A stretch of 64,000 nucleotides of DNA from Hyphomicrobiales bacterium (GTDB lineage Bacteria > Pseudomonadota > Alphaproteobacteria > Rhizobiales > Devosiaceae): assembly GCA_004144345.1 (NCBI GenBank), contig SEEL01000006.1, positions 1-64,000 of the forward strand. Direction: 5' to 3'. The translations under genes and the position numbers were made by a program. Below the pieces are notes generated by a model. The model was given only the letters and a program-made list of their open reading frames with translations, ran no database searches and was not told the origin of the DNA. The first letter of the stretch is position 1, and each line of letters starts with the position of its first letter. Below, in pieces: positions 36,532 through 45,786 of this stretch.

Positions 36532-37707
36532 TCAGAAGAAAGCCTGGTGGCCCGTCTGGGCGCGCCCCAGGATGAGGGCGTGAATGTCGTGCGTGCCCTC
36601 ATAGGTGTTGACCGTCTCGAGGTTCTGGGCGTGACGCATCACGTGGTACTCGATCTGGATGCCGTTGCCGCCAAGCATGTCGCGCGCCGCCCGGGCGATA
36701 TCGAGCGCCTTGCCTGCATTGTTGCGCTTGATCAGCGACACCATCTCGGGGGCGAATTTGCCCTCGTCGAGCAGGCGACCGACGCGCAGGCTGGCCTGGA
36801 GGCCGAGCGCGATTTCGGTCTGCATGTCGGCGAGTTTTTTCTGGAACAGCTGCGTGGCGGCGAGCGGCCGGCCGAACTGCTTGCGCTGCAGCCCATAGTT
36901 GAGGGCGCGCTGCCAGCAATCCTCGGCGGCGCCCATGACGCCCCATGCGATGCCGTAGCGCGCGCGGTTGAGACATTCGAACGGGCCGCGCATGCCGGAG
37001 ACGCCGGGCAGCAGCGCGTCGTCGGAGACTTCGACGCCATCGAGCACCACCTCGCCGGTTACCGAGACGCGCAGCGACAGCTTGCCGCCGATGGTGTTGA
37101 CGCTGAGGCCCTTGGTCCCGCGCTCGATGAGGAAGCCGCGCACCTTGCCCTGATGGGCGTCGGACTTGGCCCACACGATAAAGAGATCGGCTATAGGGGC
37201 GTTGGAAATCCAGAGCTTGGCGCCCGAGATCTTGTAGCCGCCATCGGTCTTGATTGCGCGTGTCGTCATGCCGCCCGGATCGGAGCCGGCATTGGCCTCG
37301 GTCAGCCCGAAGCAGCCGACTATGTCCCCGCTTGCGAGGCGCGGCAGGTAAAGTCGCTTCTGCTCTTCGCTGCCGAAGGCGTAGATGGGATACATGACCA
37401 GCGAGGACTGGACGCTGAACATCGAACGATAACCCGAATCGACGCGCTCGATCTCGCGCGCCACAAGGCCATAGGTCACATAGCTGCCGCCGAGCCCGCC
37501 ATATGCCTCCGGAAGAGGGATGCCGAGCAGGCCGAGGGAGCCGAATTCGTGGAATATGTCGCGGTCCATAGTCTCGTCGAGATAGGCCCGATTGACGCGC
37601 GGCAGCAGCCGGTCCTGCGCAAAGGCGCGCACCGCATCCCGCATCATGATCTCTTCGTGGCCCAACTGGTGGTCCAGTAACAGCGGGTCATTCCACTCGA
37701 ACGACAT
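36532..37707 (-). CDS. Acyl-CoA dehydrogenase, glutaryl-CoA dehydrogenase-like
   Basis: The 391-aa flavoenzyme has FAD-binding motifs ([32 protein letters not shown]), the [10 protein letters not shown] signature and the C-terminal catalytic Glu in [26 protein letters not shown] and [12 protein letters not shown] are what glutaryl-CoA dehydrogenases show. Either glutaryl-CoA (with the adjacent CoA-transferase) or another short or branched acyl-CoA is the substrate. It is the first gene of the operon, about 50 bp downstream of an operator-like element at 37754-37769. Confidence 0.88.
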   Translation of the reverse strand: MSFEWNDPLLLDHQLGHEEIMMRDAVRAFAQDRLLPRVNRAYLDETMDRDIFHEFGSLGLLGIPLPEAYGGLGGSYVTYGLVAREIERVDSGYRSMFSVQSSLVMYPIYAFGSEEQKRLYLPRLASGDIVGCFGLTEANAGSDPGGMTTRAIKTDGGYKISGAKLWISNAPIADLFIVWAKSDAHQGKVRGFLIERGTKGLSVNTIGGKLSLRVSVTGEVVLDGVEVSDDALLPGVSGMRGPFECLNRARYGIAWGVMGAAEDCWQRALNYGLQRKQFGRPLAATQLFQKKLADMQTEIALGLQASLRVGRLLDEGKFAPEMVSLIKRNNAGKALDIARAARDMLGGNGIQIEYHVMRHAQNLETVNTYEGTHDIHALILGRAQTGHQAFF

Positions 37708-37753
37708 TGGGAGCCCTACCCTTCGTATGCTTGCGCAACTCTTCCCATATTAA

Positions 37754-37769
37754 TTACCGGTCAGCCGGT
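37754..37769 (-). promoter_or_regulatory. Operator-like element in the acyl-CoA dehydrogenase promoter
   Basis: On the minus strand this reads ACCGGCTGACCGGTAA, with the dyad ACCGG-N4-CCGGT. It overlaps a plausible -35 (TTGACC) and spacer, with TATGGG as a -10 candidate, so it looks like a repressor site. Thirteen of 16 bases match the element upstream of etfB (50491-50506). The TetR protein at 39031 is the nearest candidate regulator. Confidence 0.6.
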
Positions 37770-37804
37770 CAATAACTAAATGGAGGCTGCCGGATGTGAT
37801 CGCC

Positions 37805-38947
37805 TCAGTCCCAGAGCCGGGCGCGAATGTCGTCATCGTGCTCGCCGAGCAGGGGCGGTCGCGCGGCCCGCGGCCGTGCGCCATCGAGGCGCCACGGCGG
37901 CAGGAATCCCGGCGCCGGGACCTTGTTCGCTATGTCGTGTAGCACCGTCATTTCCGCGGCCCGTTCGCTATCGAGCGCCTCGAACAGGCCGGCAACCCGC
38001 CCCGAGGGTAGGCCGAGCTCCGCGAGGCGGCCAAGCAGCCAGTCGCGGGAGCGTTGTGCGAACTCGGCCGCCAGGGCCGTTTCCAGCGCGACGCGATTGC
38101 GCACCCGGTCCAGATTGCTGGCAAAGCGTGGATCGTCGGCGAGATCCGACCGCTCGAGGATGGAGATGCAGAGCTTACGGTATTGCGCGGTCGTGCCAGC
38201 GGCGAGGACGAACGGACCGTCCTCCGCCTCGAAGACGCCATAGGGCACGATGGACGAGTGCATGTTGCCGTAGCGCGGCATCTCGGCTTTGGCCAGCATG
38301 GCCTCTAGCCCGTAGTAGGAAGTGAGCGACAGCCCGCAATCAGCCAGTGCCACGTCAATGCGGCTGCCCACTCCCGATTGACGCGCGCTGAACAGAGCCG
38401 CGAGCATCCCCTGTGCCGCATACATGCCGGTGAACAGATCGACCACCGGCAGGCCAAACTTCAACGGCGGGCGGCCAGGCTCGCCGTTCGTCGCCATCAC
38501 GCCGCTCTCGCCCTGGAGAACGAGGTCATAGCCAGCGCGCGCCGCTTCGGGGCCGGCCGAATCGTACCCAGAAATGGCGCAATAGACGAGCGCGGGATTG
38601 AGCGCGCGCAGATCGTCATAGCCCAAGCCGAAGCGTTCGAGCGTGCCGGGCAAGAAATTCTCGACCACGATGTCGGCCCCGCGGGCCAGCTCGCGGACGA
38701 GGGCCTGCCCTTCCCTGCTGCCTAGATCGGCCGTAACCGAGCGCTTGCTGCGGTTGAACGCGTGAAAATAGGTGCTTTCATGCGGGCCGAAGCCGACGCC
38801 CCAGTCCCGCGTGCCATCGCCAGTTTCGGGCCGCTCGACCTTGATCACGTTCGCGCCGAGATCCGCAAGCACCATCGCGCTGAGCGGGCCGGCCAGCACC
38901 CGCGAAAGATCAAGGACCTTCACCCCTTCGAGGGGACGCATCGTCAT
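37805..38947 (-). CDS. Family III CoA-transferase (CaiB/BaiF type)
   Basis: The protein is 380 aa, starting MTMRPLEGVKVLDLSRVLAGP at 38947. Family III motifs are LADLGANVIKVERPETGD, the catalytic Asp region in AARAGYDLVLQGESGVMA (FD/YDxxxQ) and GRPPLKFGLPVVDLFTG. It transfers CoA to a carboxylic acid, producing the substrate for the acyl-CoA dehydrogenase. Pairing with a glutaryl-CoA dehydrogenase-like gene recalls succinyl-CoA:glutarate CoA-transferases. It lies upstream of the acyl-CoA operon on the same strand and is divergent from the TetR gene. Confidence 0.9.
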   Translation of the reverse strand: MTMRPLEGVKVLDLSRVLAGPLSAMVLADLGANVIKVERPETGDGTRDWGVGFGPHESTYFHAFNRSKRSVTADLGSREGQALVRELARGADIVVENFLPGTLERFGLGYDDLRALNPALVYCAISGYDSAGPEAARAGYDLVLQGESGVMATNGEPGRPPLKFGLPVVDLFTGMYAAQGMLAALFSARQSGVGSRIDVALADCGLSLTSYYGLEAMLAKAEMPRYGNMHSSIVPYGVFEAEDGPFVLAAGTTAQYRKLCISILERSDLADDPRFASNLDRVRNRVALETALAAEFAQRSRDWLLGRLAELGLPSGRVAGLFEALDSERAAEMTVLHDIANKVPAPGFLPPWRLDGARPRAARPPLLGEHDDDIRARLWD

Positions 38948-39030
38948 ATCTGAAACCCTGTTATACGTACGTGGGCACAATCGGTATGCCCGCTTCTCGA
39001 CCGCACGCCATTTGGTGTAACAGCGGTGGA

Positions 39031-39666
39031 ATGGCGACCTCGGAGAACAAAGTGCCCGCAGCTAAACCCAGGCGAGTGGGCCGACCGGCCTCGATGGCCG
39101 CGCCACGCGAAACCATCATGCGCGCGGCGTCCGACCTGTTCGCGCAGGGTGGCTTCGCCCAGACCTCGCTGATGGACATCGCCGCGGCGGTGGGCCTGTC
39201 GAAGGCTGCCGTCTACCACTACTTCCCCACCAAGCAGGTGCTCTACGACGCGATCGTGGTCGATCTGCTGCAACGGCTGCACGACCATGTCGCAGGTGCC
39301 CTGCCGGTCGAGACCGAGCCGGTGGGCATCAGGCTGCGCGCTGCGATGCGCGGCCATGCCGAGTTCTTCGAGAAGAACTTTGCCGAATATGTCACGCTGC
39401 TGCACGGCTTCGGCGGCCTCAACCGCGTGGTCAGCGACGATGAGCGGGCCATCCGCAAGCGTTATGAAACAATGTTCCGCGCAATTATCTCGAAAGGCAT
39501 CGCCGATGGCGCGATCCGCACCAGCGACGCAGCGGTGATCGCGCGGGGTGCGCTTTCGATGCTCAACTGGATGACGCGGTGGTTCGACCCCAAGGGCAAA
39601 CGCCGCGCGGTCGATTTCGCCGACGACTATTTCGACCTCCTGGCGCATGGCATCCTCAAGCCGTAA
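39031..39666 (+). CDS. TetR-family regulator
   Basis: The 211-aa protein starts MATSENKVP. A TetR helix-turn-helix lies at about residues 27-73 (IMRAASDLFAQGGFAQTSLMDIAAAVGLSKAAVYHYFPTKQ in pieces), followed by an all-helical ligand domain. Short in-frame starts upstream (38971) run into the CoA-transferase gene and are less likely. It is divergent from the CoA-transferase. TetR proteins beside CoA-ester degradation genes usually repress them and respond to an acyl-CoA. It is the candidate reader of the elements at 37754 and 50491. Confidence 0.88.
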   Translation: MATSENKVPAAKPRRVGRPASMAAPRETIMRAASDLFAQGGFAQTSLMDIAAAVGLSKAAVYHYFPTKQVLYDAIVVDLLQRLHDHVAGALPVETEPVGIRLRAAMRGHAEFFEKNFAEYVTLLHGFGGLNRVVSDDERAIRKRYETMFRAIISKGIADGAIRTSDAAVIARGALSMLNWMTRWFDPKGKRRAVDFADDYFDLLAHGILKP

Positions 39667-39678
39667 CGAACGGTCCGG

Positions 39679-41112
39679 TCAGTTCCAGGCCGATACGGAT
39701 TTGACGGTCAGATACTCCTCGAGCCCCCATTTTCCGCCTTCGCGGCCGCCCCCTGAGAAGCCGACGCCGCCGAATGGTGCCCCTGCCCCGCGCGGCTGAC
39801 CGTTCATTTCGATCATGCCGGCATGGAGACGACTGGCGAGACGCCGGCGGCGCTCAACGTCGGCGGTCTGCACGTAGTTGGTGAGGCCATAGGGCGTATC
39901 GTTGGCGATCTCGAGCGCGTGGCTCTCGTCCTCGAAGGGAATGATCGACAGCACGGGCCCGAAGATTTCTTCCCGCGCGATTGTCATCTGCGGCGTTACA
40001 TCGGCGAAAATGGTGGGCTGGACGAAGTAGCCATTGTTGAAGCCGCTCGGCCGGCCGGGACCGCCCGCAACGAGCCGCGCTCCCTCGCGAATGCCCGACT
40101 CAATCAGCGCCTGTACCCGCTCATACTGGCGCGCAGACACGACGGGTCCGATGTGGGTGCCAGGCGCATCCGAGCGGCCGACCGCAGTGGCCTCGGCCTG
40201 CTCGCGGGCTCGCTCCACTGCATCCGCATAGATCGACCGCTGCACCAGCATACGGGTGGGCGCATTACAGCTCTGGCCGCTGTTGGAAAAGCACTGACGC
40301 ACACCCCGCGCGACGGCATCGGCATCAGCATCGTCGAAAATTAGATTGGCGCCCTTGCCCCCGAGCTCCAGCGCCACGCGCTTGAACGTGTCGGCGGCGC
40401 TCTTCATCACCAGGCGACCGGCCGTGGTCGAGCCGGTAAAGCTCATCATGGCGACATCGGGATGGGCCGAGAGGCGAGCGCCGGCACCGGGGCCATCGCC
40501 ATGCACGAGATTGAACACGCCGGCTGGCACGCCGACGTCATGGAAAATCTCGGCCAGCAGATTGGACGACAGAGCCGCATATTCGGAGGGCTTCAGCACC
40601 ATGGTGCAGCCGGCAAGTATGGCCGGAATGACCTTGAGGCCCACCTGGCTCATCGGCCAGTTCCACGGGCTGATCATCCCGACGACGCCAATAGGCTGCA
40701 GGAGGATTCGATCGTTCGGCGCGTGCTCAGCGAAGGGCTGCGAGAAGGAAAAGGTTTCCATGACCCGCAGGAAATTGGTCGCGTGATTGGCTACGGCCGG
40801 CGCCTGGCGCTCAATGGCCATGTCGATGGGTGCACCCATTTCGGTCGAGATCGCGGCGCCCATCTCGGGCAGGCGACGGCGGTACTCGTCGCGAATTTTC
40901 TCGACGAGGCGTATGCGGTCGGCGACCGGGCTTTCCGACCAAGCTGGGAATGCGGCGCGCGCGGCAGCCACCGCGGTATCGACGTCCTGCTGGTCGCCCA
41001 GCACCACGGTGCCGATAACCTCCTCTGTCGATGGATTGACCATCGCATGCGCGTCCGTCCCATGGGCGGGAACCCAGCGGCCGCCGATATAATGCTTGTC
41101 CAGTTTGTACAT
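39679..41112 (-). CDS. Aldehyde dehydrogenase
   Basis: The 477-aa NAD(P)-dependent enzyme contains the N-acylating-free ALDH core: PWNWPMSQ, FTGSTTAGR, catalytic Glu in ALELGGKG and nucleophile Cys in NSGQSCNAP. It oxidises an aldehyde to the acid. It is the last gene of the sugar operon (15 bp after the GntR gene) and converges on the TetR gene (13 bp). It may handle an aldehyde from sugar-acid breakdown, or one released by the retro-aldolase-like pair of the neighbouring operon. Confidence 0.92.
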   Translation of the reverse strand: MYKLDKHYIGGRWVPAHGTDAHAMVNPSTEEVIGTVVLGDQQDVDTAVAAARAAFPAWSESPVADRIRLVEKIRDEYRRRLPEMGAAISTEMGAPIDMAIERQAPAVANHATNFLRVMETFSFSQPFAEHAPNDRILLQPIGVVGMISPWNWPMSQVGLKVIPAILAGCTMVLKPSEYAALSSNLLAEIFHDVGVPAGVFNLVHGDGPGAGARLSAHPDVAMMSFTGSTTAGRLVMKSAADTFKRVALELGGKGANLIFDDADADAVARGVRQCFSNSGQSCNAPTRMLVQRSIYADAVERAREQAEATAVGRSDAPGTHIGPVVSARQYERVQALIESGIREGARLVAGGPGRPSGFNNGYFVQPTIFADVTPQMTIAREEIFGPVLSIIPFEDESHALEIANDTPYGLTNYVQTADVERRRRLASRLHAGMIEMNGQPRGAGAPFGGVGFSGGGREGGKWGLEEYLTVKSVSAWN

Positions 41113-41127
41113 CGTCTGATCCTGATG

Positions 41128-41904
41128 CTAAACGGTCGCGCGGCGTTTTGAGGGCGTGGCCGCGCCCTGAGACTCGCGGGCTGCCTGCTCAGCGGCCTGC
41201 TCGAGTTCGATCATCTTCGCGATAATGAATTTGCCAGTGTTTACTTCGTGCTGGCGCGCCAGCATGGCAGCACCAGCAATGTCACGCTTGCGCAGCCGAT
41301 CTCTGATACCGCGATGTTCTTCAAGCGCCGCATCGAAGCGCTCGCGATATGATGGAATGCCATGTCTGCTCTGCGACAGGAGGCCCAGCATGTTCTCGAG
41401 AATCCTCGCGCAATACGCGCTGGCCGGACCGTCGCACAGCATCTTGTGGAACAGATGGTTCAGCCCGCTGAATGTCGCGTAGTCATTGCGCCCCAGCGCC
41501 TTCTCGGACTTGCTGATGTTGTCGTCGAGCCTAAGGATAAAGGCCTCGTCGAAACGCGCTGCATTGAGCTCGATAGCAAGTCCGCAAATGAGGCCCCGCA
41601 GGGCACTGATCTCCCTGAGCTGCTCCTTGTCCAGTCCCTGGACCACCGCGCCAATGTGGCTCTGCACATCCAGCCAGCCCTCGGCCGCAAGGCCGTTAAT
41701 GGCCTCGCGGCACGGGGTTTCGCTGATGCCGAGCGCCTCGGAGACTTCGCGGGTCGTGAGCCGGTCGCCGGGGCGCACCTGCCCCGACATGATCAGCTTC
41801 TTGATGTAACGCCGCGCCAACTGCGACTTGGTCAGAACGACACTGTCGGGCTGATAGAGATCGAACCAGCCCAGATCGTCGGCGCTTCTGTTACTTCCGG
41901 TCAC
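41128..41904 (-). CDS. GntR-family regulator, FCD type
   Basis: The 258-aa protein starts at the GTG 41902-41904, which overlaps the permease stop; a longer reading into the permease gene is an artefact. The winged helix spans about 22-90 (KSQLARRYIKKLIMSGQVRPGDRLTTREVSEALGISETPCREAI), then an all-alpha FCD effector domain with metal-site-like His residues (FSGLNHLFHKML, LEEHRGIRDRL). It is encoded inside the operon it probably controls. The 28-bp palindrome at 48529-48556 before the binding-protein gene is a plausible operator. Confidence 0.88.
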   Translation of the reverse strand: MTGSNRSADDLGWFDLYQPDSVVLTKSQLARRYIKKLIMSGQVRPGDRLTTREVSEALGISETPCREAINGLAAEGWLDVQSHIGAVVQGLDKEQLREISALRGLICGLAIELNAARFDEAFILRLDDNISKSEKALGRNDYATFSGLNHLFHKMLCDGPASAYCARILENMLGLLSQSRHGIPSYRERFDAALEEHRGIRDRLRKRDIAGAAMLARQHEVNTGKFIIAKMIELEQAAEQAARESQGAATPSKRRATV

Positions 41905-42746
41905 TTTGTGGTCCCGTCTGCAAGGCCCTGGATCAGCCATTTCTGGATGAACAGGGCGAAGATTACCACGGGTATCACGGTTGCTGTACCCACGGCGGTC
42001 AGAGCGCCCCAGTTTGCCCCGGTATCGGTGTCGCCCGCGATACCGGCAATCGCCACCGGGATGGTGGTGGCCTCGCGATTGGTGAGCACGAGAGCGAACA
42101 GCAGTTCTTCCCACGACAGGATCATCGAGAAGATGAAGGTCGAGATCAGCCCAGGCATCGAGAGCGGCACGATGATGCGAATGAACGCCCCGAAGCGCGA
42201 ACAGCCGTCGATCAGCGCAGCCTCTTCGAGTTCCCGCGGCAGCGAGAGGAAGAAGCCGCGCATTAGCCACATGACATAGGGGATGAGGAAGGTCGCGTAG
42301 GCGATGATCAGCGTGATGTGCTTGTCTGTAAGGCCATACTTACGAGCGACAAGGAAGATCGGCACGGCGAGTGCGATCGGTGGTACGCCGCGCGACAGCA
42401 GGATGATGACGCCGAAGGCATTGGCGCCTTTGAGCTTGATGCGTGCAAGCGCGTAGCCAGCCATCGATCCGACGACGATCGACAACAGCGCCGAACACGA
42501 TGCGATGATGACCGTGTTGGCCAGTTTGCCGACGATGTCGGAACGCTGGAAGTACCTGATGTAGGAATCGAAGGTCGGCTCGAAGAACAGCTTGGGGGGC
42601 ACCGTGAAGATGTCCACCTGCTGCTTGAACGACGTCAGCACCATCCAGAAGATGGGAAACAGGAACAGCAGCGAGACAATTACGCTGGAGACGACGCGAA
42701 CGTAGTGGCCGATCGGGAAATTTCTGCGAACAGCGACGGTGCTCAA
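41901..42746 (-). CDS. CUT1 sugar ABC transporter permease (MalG type), third system
   Basis: The 281-aa membrane protein has six spans and an EAA loop (ELEEAALIDGCSRFGAFIRIIVP). The start is a TTG at 42746 overlapping the preceding permease stop (TTGA). Its own stop overlaps the GntR start. This tight coupling indicates one polycistronic mRNA. No ATPase is encoded in this operon. Confidence 0.93.
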   Translation of the reverse strand: MSTVAVRRNFPIGHYVRVVSSVIVSLLFLFPIFWMVLTSFKQQVDIFTVPPKLFFEPTFDSYIRYFQRSDIVGKLANTVIIASCSALLSIVVGSMAGYALARIKLKGANAFGVIILLSRGVPPIALAVPIFLVARKYGLTDKHITLIIAYATFLIPYVMWLMRGFFLSLPRELEEAALIDGCSRFGAFIRIIVPLSMPGLISTFIFSMILSWEELLFALVLTNREATTIPVAIAGIAGDTDTGANWGALTAVGTATVIPVVIFALFIQKWLIQGLADGTTK

Positions 42747-43672
42747 TTGATATCCTCCAGTTTGCGGCTGACGGCGAGCAGGACGGCGGTGACGATCATG
42801 GTGAGCACCAGGACTATCATCGCCATCGCCGACGACTCGGCGAAGTGGAGTCCGCGGAAGGCTTCCTCATAAATGTAGAGGTTGACCACGACGGTGGACG
42901 TGCCCGGCCCACCCACGGTGGAGGCAAGAACGATGTCGAACATCTTCACAGCGCCAAGCCAGCGAACGATGAACGTCGCCGCGAGCACCGGCACGAGCAG
43001 CGGGATCGCAACCATGAACAGGGTTTGCCACCAGTTCGCGCCATCGACCTTTGCGGCCTCGAACACGTCCTTTGGCAGCGACAACAGCGACGCGGTCGCG
43101 ATGAGCACGACGAAGGGTGTCCAGCGCCAGATGTCGATGATGACAATGGATGCCATGGCGAGGTTGGGGTCGGCGAACCAGTTGAAGGGTCCAAGACCGA
43201 AAAAGCCCAAGAAATAGTTGGCGATCCCCCAGAGCGGGTCGAGGATCATCTTCCACACACCGCCCGCAACGACGGGCGCCACCACCATCGGGATGATGAA
43301 GGTGGCGCGTACCATCGAGCGTCCCCACCAGGGCGCATTGATCAGATAGGCAATCCCGAAGCCGAGGACGATCTGAATGGGCAGCGAATAGGCGAGATAG
43401 ACCAGGGTAACGCGCATCGACTCCCAGAAGCGGTAGTCACGCATCACCTTCCAGTAATTGTCGAAGGCGACCCACTTGCCGGGGCCGAACGTCATCAAAT
43501 CGAACTTCGAGAAGCTGATCTGGGCCGCATAGAGGAGCGGATAGGCCAGCACAATCGTCATCAGGACGATCGCCGGAACCATGAAGGACCAGCGTGATAC
43601 AAGGTCGGCAAGCCTTCCCTGCGTCCTGCTGCGCGTGTTCGCGGCCCGTCGGGCCATGGTAGTTGTCGCCAC
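42743..43672 (-). CDS. CUT1 sugar ABC transporter permease (MalF type), third system
   Basis: The 309-aa membrane protein, with a GTG start at 43672 after GGGGGAA, has six or more spans and an EAA loop (DVFEAAKVDGANWWQTLFMVAIP). It forms the channel with the MalG-type partner. It follows the oxidoreductase small-subunit gene by 10 bp. Confidence 0.92.
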   Translation of the reverse strand: MATTTMARRAANTRSRTQGRLADLVSRWSFMVPAIVLMTIVLAYPLLYAAQISFSKFDLMTFGPGKWVAFDNYWKVMRDYRFWESMRVTLVYLAYSLPIQIVLGFGIAYLINAPWWGRSMVRATFIIPMVVAPVVAGGVWKMILDPLWGIANYFLGFFGLGPFNWFADPNLAMASIVIIDIWRWTPFVVLIATASLLSLPKDVFEAAKVDGANWWQTLFMVAIPLLVPVLAATFIVRWLGAVKMFDIVLASTVGGPGTSTVVVNLYIYEEAFRGLHFAESSAMAMIVLVLTMIVTAVLLAVSRKLEDIN

Positions 43673-43682
43673 TAGTTCCCCC

Positions 43683-44135
43683 CTAGTTCACTTCTCGATA
43701 AATCTTGCCGCGCTGGCGGACCGGGTCGAGCAGACTGAGGTCGCTCGGCACCACGTCGAAACCCAGCGGAAACGGTGGCCGCGGCTCCATGCCGATGGCG
43801 CGCATCACGCGGTCGTCGCGGTAGTAGCAGCGGGCGGCGATGACCTCGCAGCTCCGCGCCAATGTAGGGTGGCTTTGCCGGAAGCGGCCAAGCAGTTCGG
43901 CCTGCTGCGGCCGCGACAAGGCAAGGAAACCACCGTCGGCTGCCCCGTCGACAACATCTATGGCTTCACGCAGTGCGGCCTCATCGCGGCGCACCGACGT
44001 CAGAATGTCGGCGAAGATCGTTTCGTCATCCGCACCAGGCACACCAAGACTACCGCTAGCGGGAATGACGTGCCCGACGATGGTTCGCAGAATTTGCTTT
44101 TCGTGGTCGGTAAGGGGCTGATTTGCGCTCATCAT
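43683..44135 (-). CDS. Gluconate 2-dehydrogenase subunit 3-like small subunit
   Basis: The protein is about 150 aa. The start at 44135 (MMSANQ) has GAGG six bases upstream; ATG 44132 is next to it. LTDHEKQILRTIVGHVIPASGSLGVPGADD is the usual beginning of the small subunit that accompanies membrane or soluble GMC dehydrogenases. Family members often carry a Tat leader that exports the complex; none is seen here, which suggests a cytoplasmic enzyme. It is immediately downstream of the GMC oxidoreductase (8 bp), so the two should form one complex. Confidence 0.82.
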   Translation of the reverse strand: MMSANQPLTDHEKQILRTIVGHVIPASGSLGVPGADDETIFADILTSVRRDEAALREAIDVVDGAADGGFLALSRPQQAELLGRFRQSHPTLARSCEVIAARCYYRDDRVMRAIGMEPRPPFPLGFDVVPSDLSLLDPVRQRGKIYREVN

Positions 44136-44143
44136 CAATGGCC

Positions 44144-45763
44144 TCAGTCGAACAGATCGTAGATGCGGTTCTTGACCTGATCGGCGATGTAGAGAGCGAC
44201 CGCCTGGATGGTCGAGGTCGGATTGACCCCCCCACCGGTGACGAACACGCTGCCGTCGATCACGAACAGATTGCGCACATCGTGACTACGGCCCCATTCA
44301 TTGACCACCGAGCGCCTTGGATCAGTGCCCATTCGCGCGGTCCCCATGAGGTGCCAGCCGGCATGGGGCAGCGGCGAGCGCGATGTGATGTGCCTTGCGC
44401 CTGCGGCCGTGAGAATGTCCCGGCCGCGAGCGATAGAATGCGCGAGCATGCGCTCGGAGTTCTCGCTCAGCCGGTAGGTGATCTTGGGCGCTGGAATGCC
44501 GTTGCTGTCACGCAGGTCGGAATCGAGCGTGACCGTGTTGATCTCTTCAGGCAGATCCTCGCAGATCGAGGCCATGCCGGCGCTGTGATCGAAGACGCCT
44601 CGGAAGGCGCTGTGATGGTCCTCGCCCCAGGGAATGAGGCCGTCAGCCATGCCATTGACGGCTGCCGTCACCGGACCCTGACCGCGGGAGAACTGATAGC
44701 AATAGCCGCGCACGAAATCACGCGAGGGATCGGTCTCGTAGAACTCCATGCTCCAGGTGCAGATATGCGGTCCGCGATAGCCGTCCATCGGCTCATCGAA
44801 ATAGCCGCGGATCTGCGCATAGGGATGCAGCATCAGGTTTTTGCCCAGTAAGCCGCTGGAGTTGGCGAGGCCATTGGGAAAGCGCTCCGAGGCCGAGTTG
44901 AGCAGCAGGCGCGGCGTGCCGACGCCGTTGCTCGCCATGACGACGATCTCCGCCGGCTGGAAGCGCTCGATATTGTCGCCGTCGAAATAGTAGACGCCAG
45001 TGGCGCGGTTGTTTGCATCGGTCTCGATGCGGCTGACCCGGCAGCGCGTGCGCACTTCAACGCGCTCGCGCATGGCCTCGGGCCAGTACGTGATGTCGGT
45101 AGTGGCCTTTGCACCCTGCGCGCAGCCGGCGCCGCACATGCCGAGGTTAATGCAGGGCGCGCGGCCGTTGAATGTTTCAGTCGCGATGGCAGCATCAGCT
45201 GGCCACCAGTGCCAGCCAAGCTTGTTCATCGCCTTGCCGATGGTGATGCCGGTACGCCCCATCGGGATCGGCGGCATCACCTGTGGCTTGCTCGGATAGG
45301 CCGGGTCGCCGGCAAGCGATGAGATGCCCATCTTCCGATCGTTGAGCGCGTAGAAGGGCTCGAGTGTCGCATAGTCGATGGGCCAGTCATCGGCCACTCC
45401 GTCGAGCGTCTTCACCCGGAAGTCGGAGGGATGGAGCCGGGGGAAATGCGCTGCATAGAGCATCGTTCCTCCCCCGACCCCGTTGAAGTTGGCCACCGCG
45501 ATCGGCGAGTCCTTGTCGTTGACCGGATAGTCACCCGGGTTGCGACGTATATTGGGGCTGATCGCGAAGTCCGTTGCCGCCCGCTCTTCGGCGTCCCGTC
45601 CGGTGCTCGGGAAGTCACCGGGCTGCACCCAGTCTCCCTGTTCAAGGCAGACGATGTGCATGCCGGTCTCGGCGAGGCTCCAGGCGAAAGCCGCGGCGGA
45701 TGCCCCGGCTCCCACGATGACCACATCAACTGCTTCGTTTCGTTCAACCATCGGACGGACCAT
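44144..45763 (-). CDS. GMC oxidoreductase (sugar or glycoside dehydrogenase large subunit)
   Basis: The FAD enzyme is about 539 aa with no signal peptide. Motifs are an N-terminal Rossmann fold (VVIVGAGASAAAFAWSLAETG), the GMC stretch NFNGVGGGTMLYAAHFPR, active-site His in HLMGTARMG and Asn/Thr in VNPTSTIQAVAL. A cysteine set C-x5-C-x3-C (CINLGMCGAGC) resembles the Fe-S hinge of FAD-dependent fructose, gluconate and glucose dehydrogenases. With the small subunit it may oxidise a sugar at C1/C2/C5, or a glycoside at C3 (glucoside 3-dehydrogenase type). Start alternatives are 45763 or 45751. Confidence 0.87.
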   Translation of the reverse strand: MVRPMVERNEAVDVVIVGAGASAAAFAWSLAETGMHIVCLEQGDWVQPGDFPSTGRDAEERAATDFAISPNIRRNPGDYPVNDKDSPIAVANFNGVGGGTMLYAAHFPRLHPSDFRVKTLDGVADDWPIDYATLEPFYALNDRKMGISSLAGDPAYPSKPQVMPPIPMGRTGITIGKAMNKLGWHWWPADAAIATETFNGRAPCINLGMCGAGCAQGAKATTDITYWPEAMRERVEVRTRCRVSRIETDANNRATGVYYFDGDNIERFQPAEIVVMASNGVGTPRLLLNSASERFPNGLANSSGLLGKNLMLHPYAQIRGYFDEPMDGYRGPHICTWSMEFYETDPSRDFVRGYCYQFSRGQGPVTAAVNGMADGLIPWGEDHHSAFRGVFDHSAGMASICEDLPEEINTVTLDSDLRDSNGIPAPKITYRLSENSERMLAHSIARGRDILTAAGARHITSRSPLPHAGWHLMGTARMGTDPRRSVVNEWGRSHDVRNLFVIDGSVFVTGGGVNPTSTIQAVALYIADQVKNRIYDLFD

Positions 45764-45786
45764 TCGTATTCCGGCGTATTGCGCCG

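Noticed and set aside
41128-42270. Apparent 380-aa frame extending the GntR gene into the permease gene
   Set aside because: The first ~120 residues are an Arg/Asp-rich out-of-frame reading of the permease; the GntR protein starts at the GTG overlapping the permease stop.
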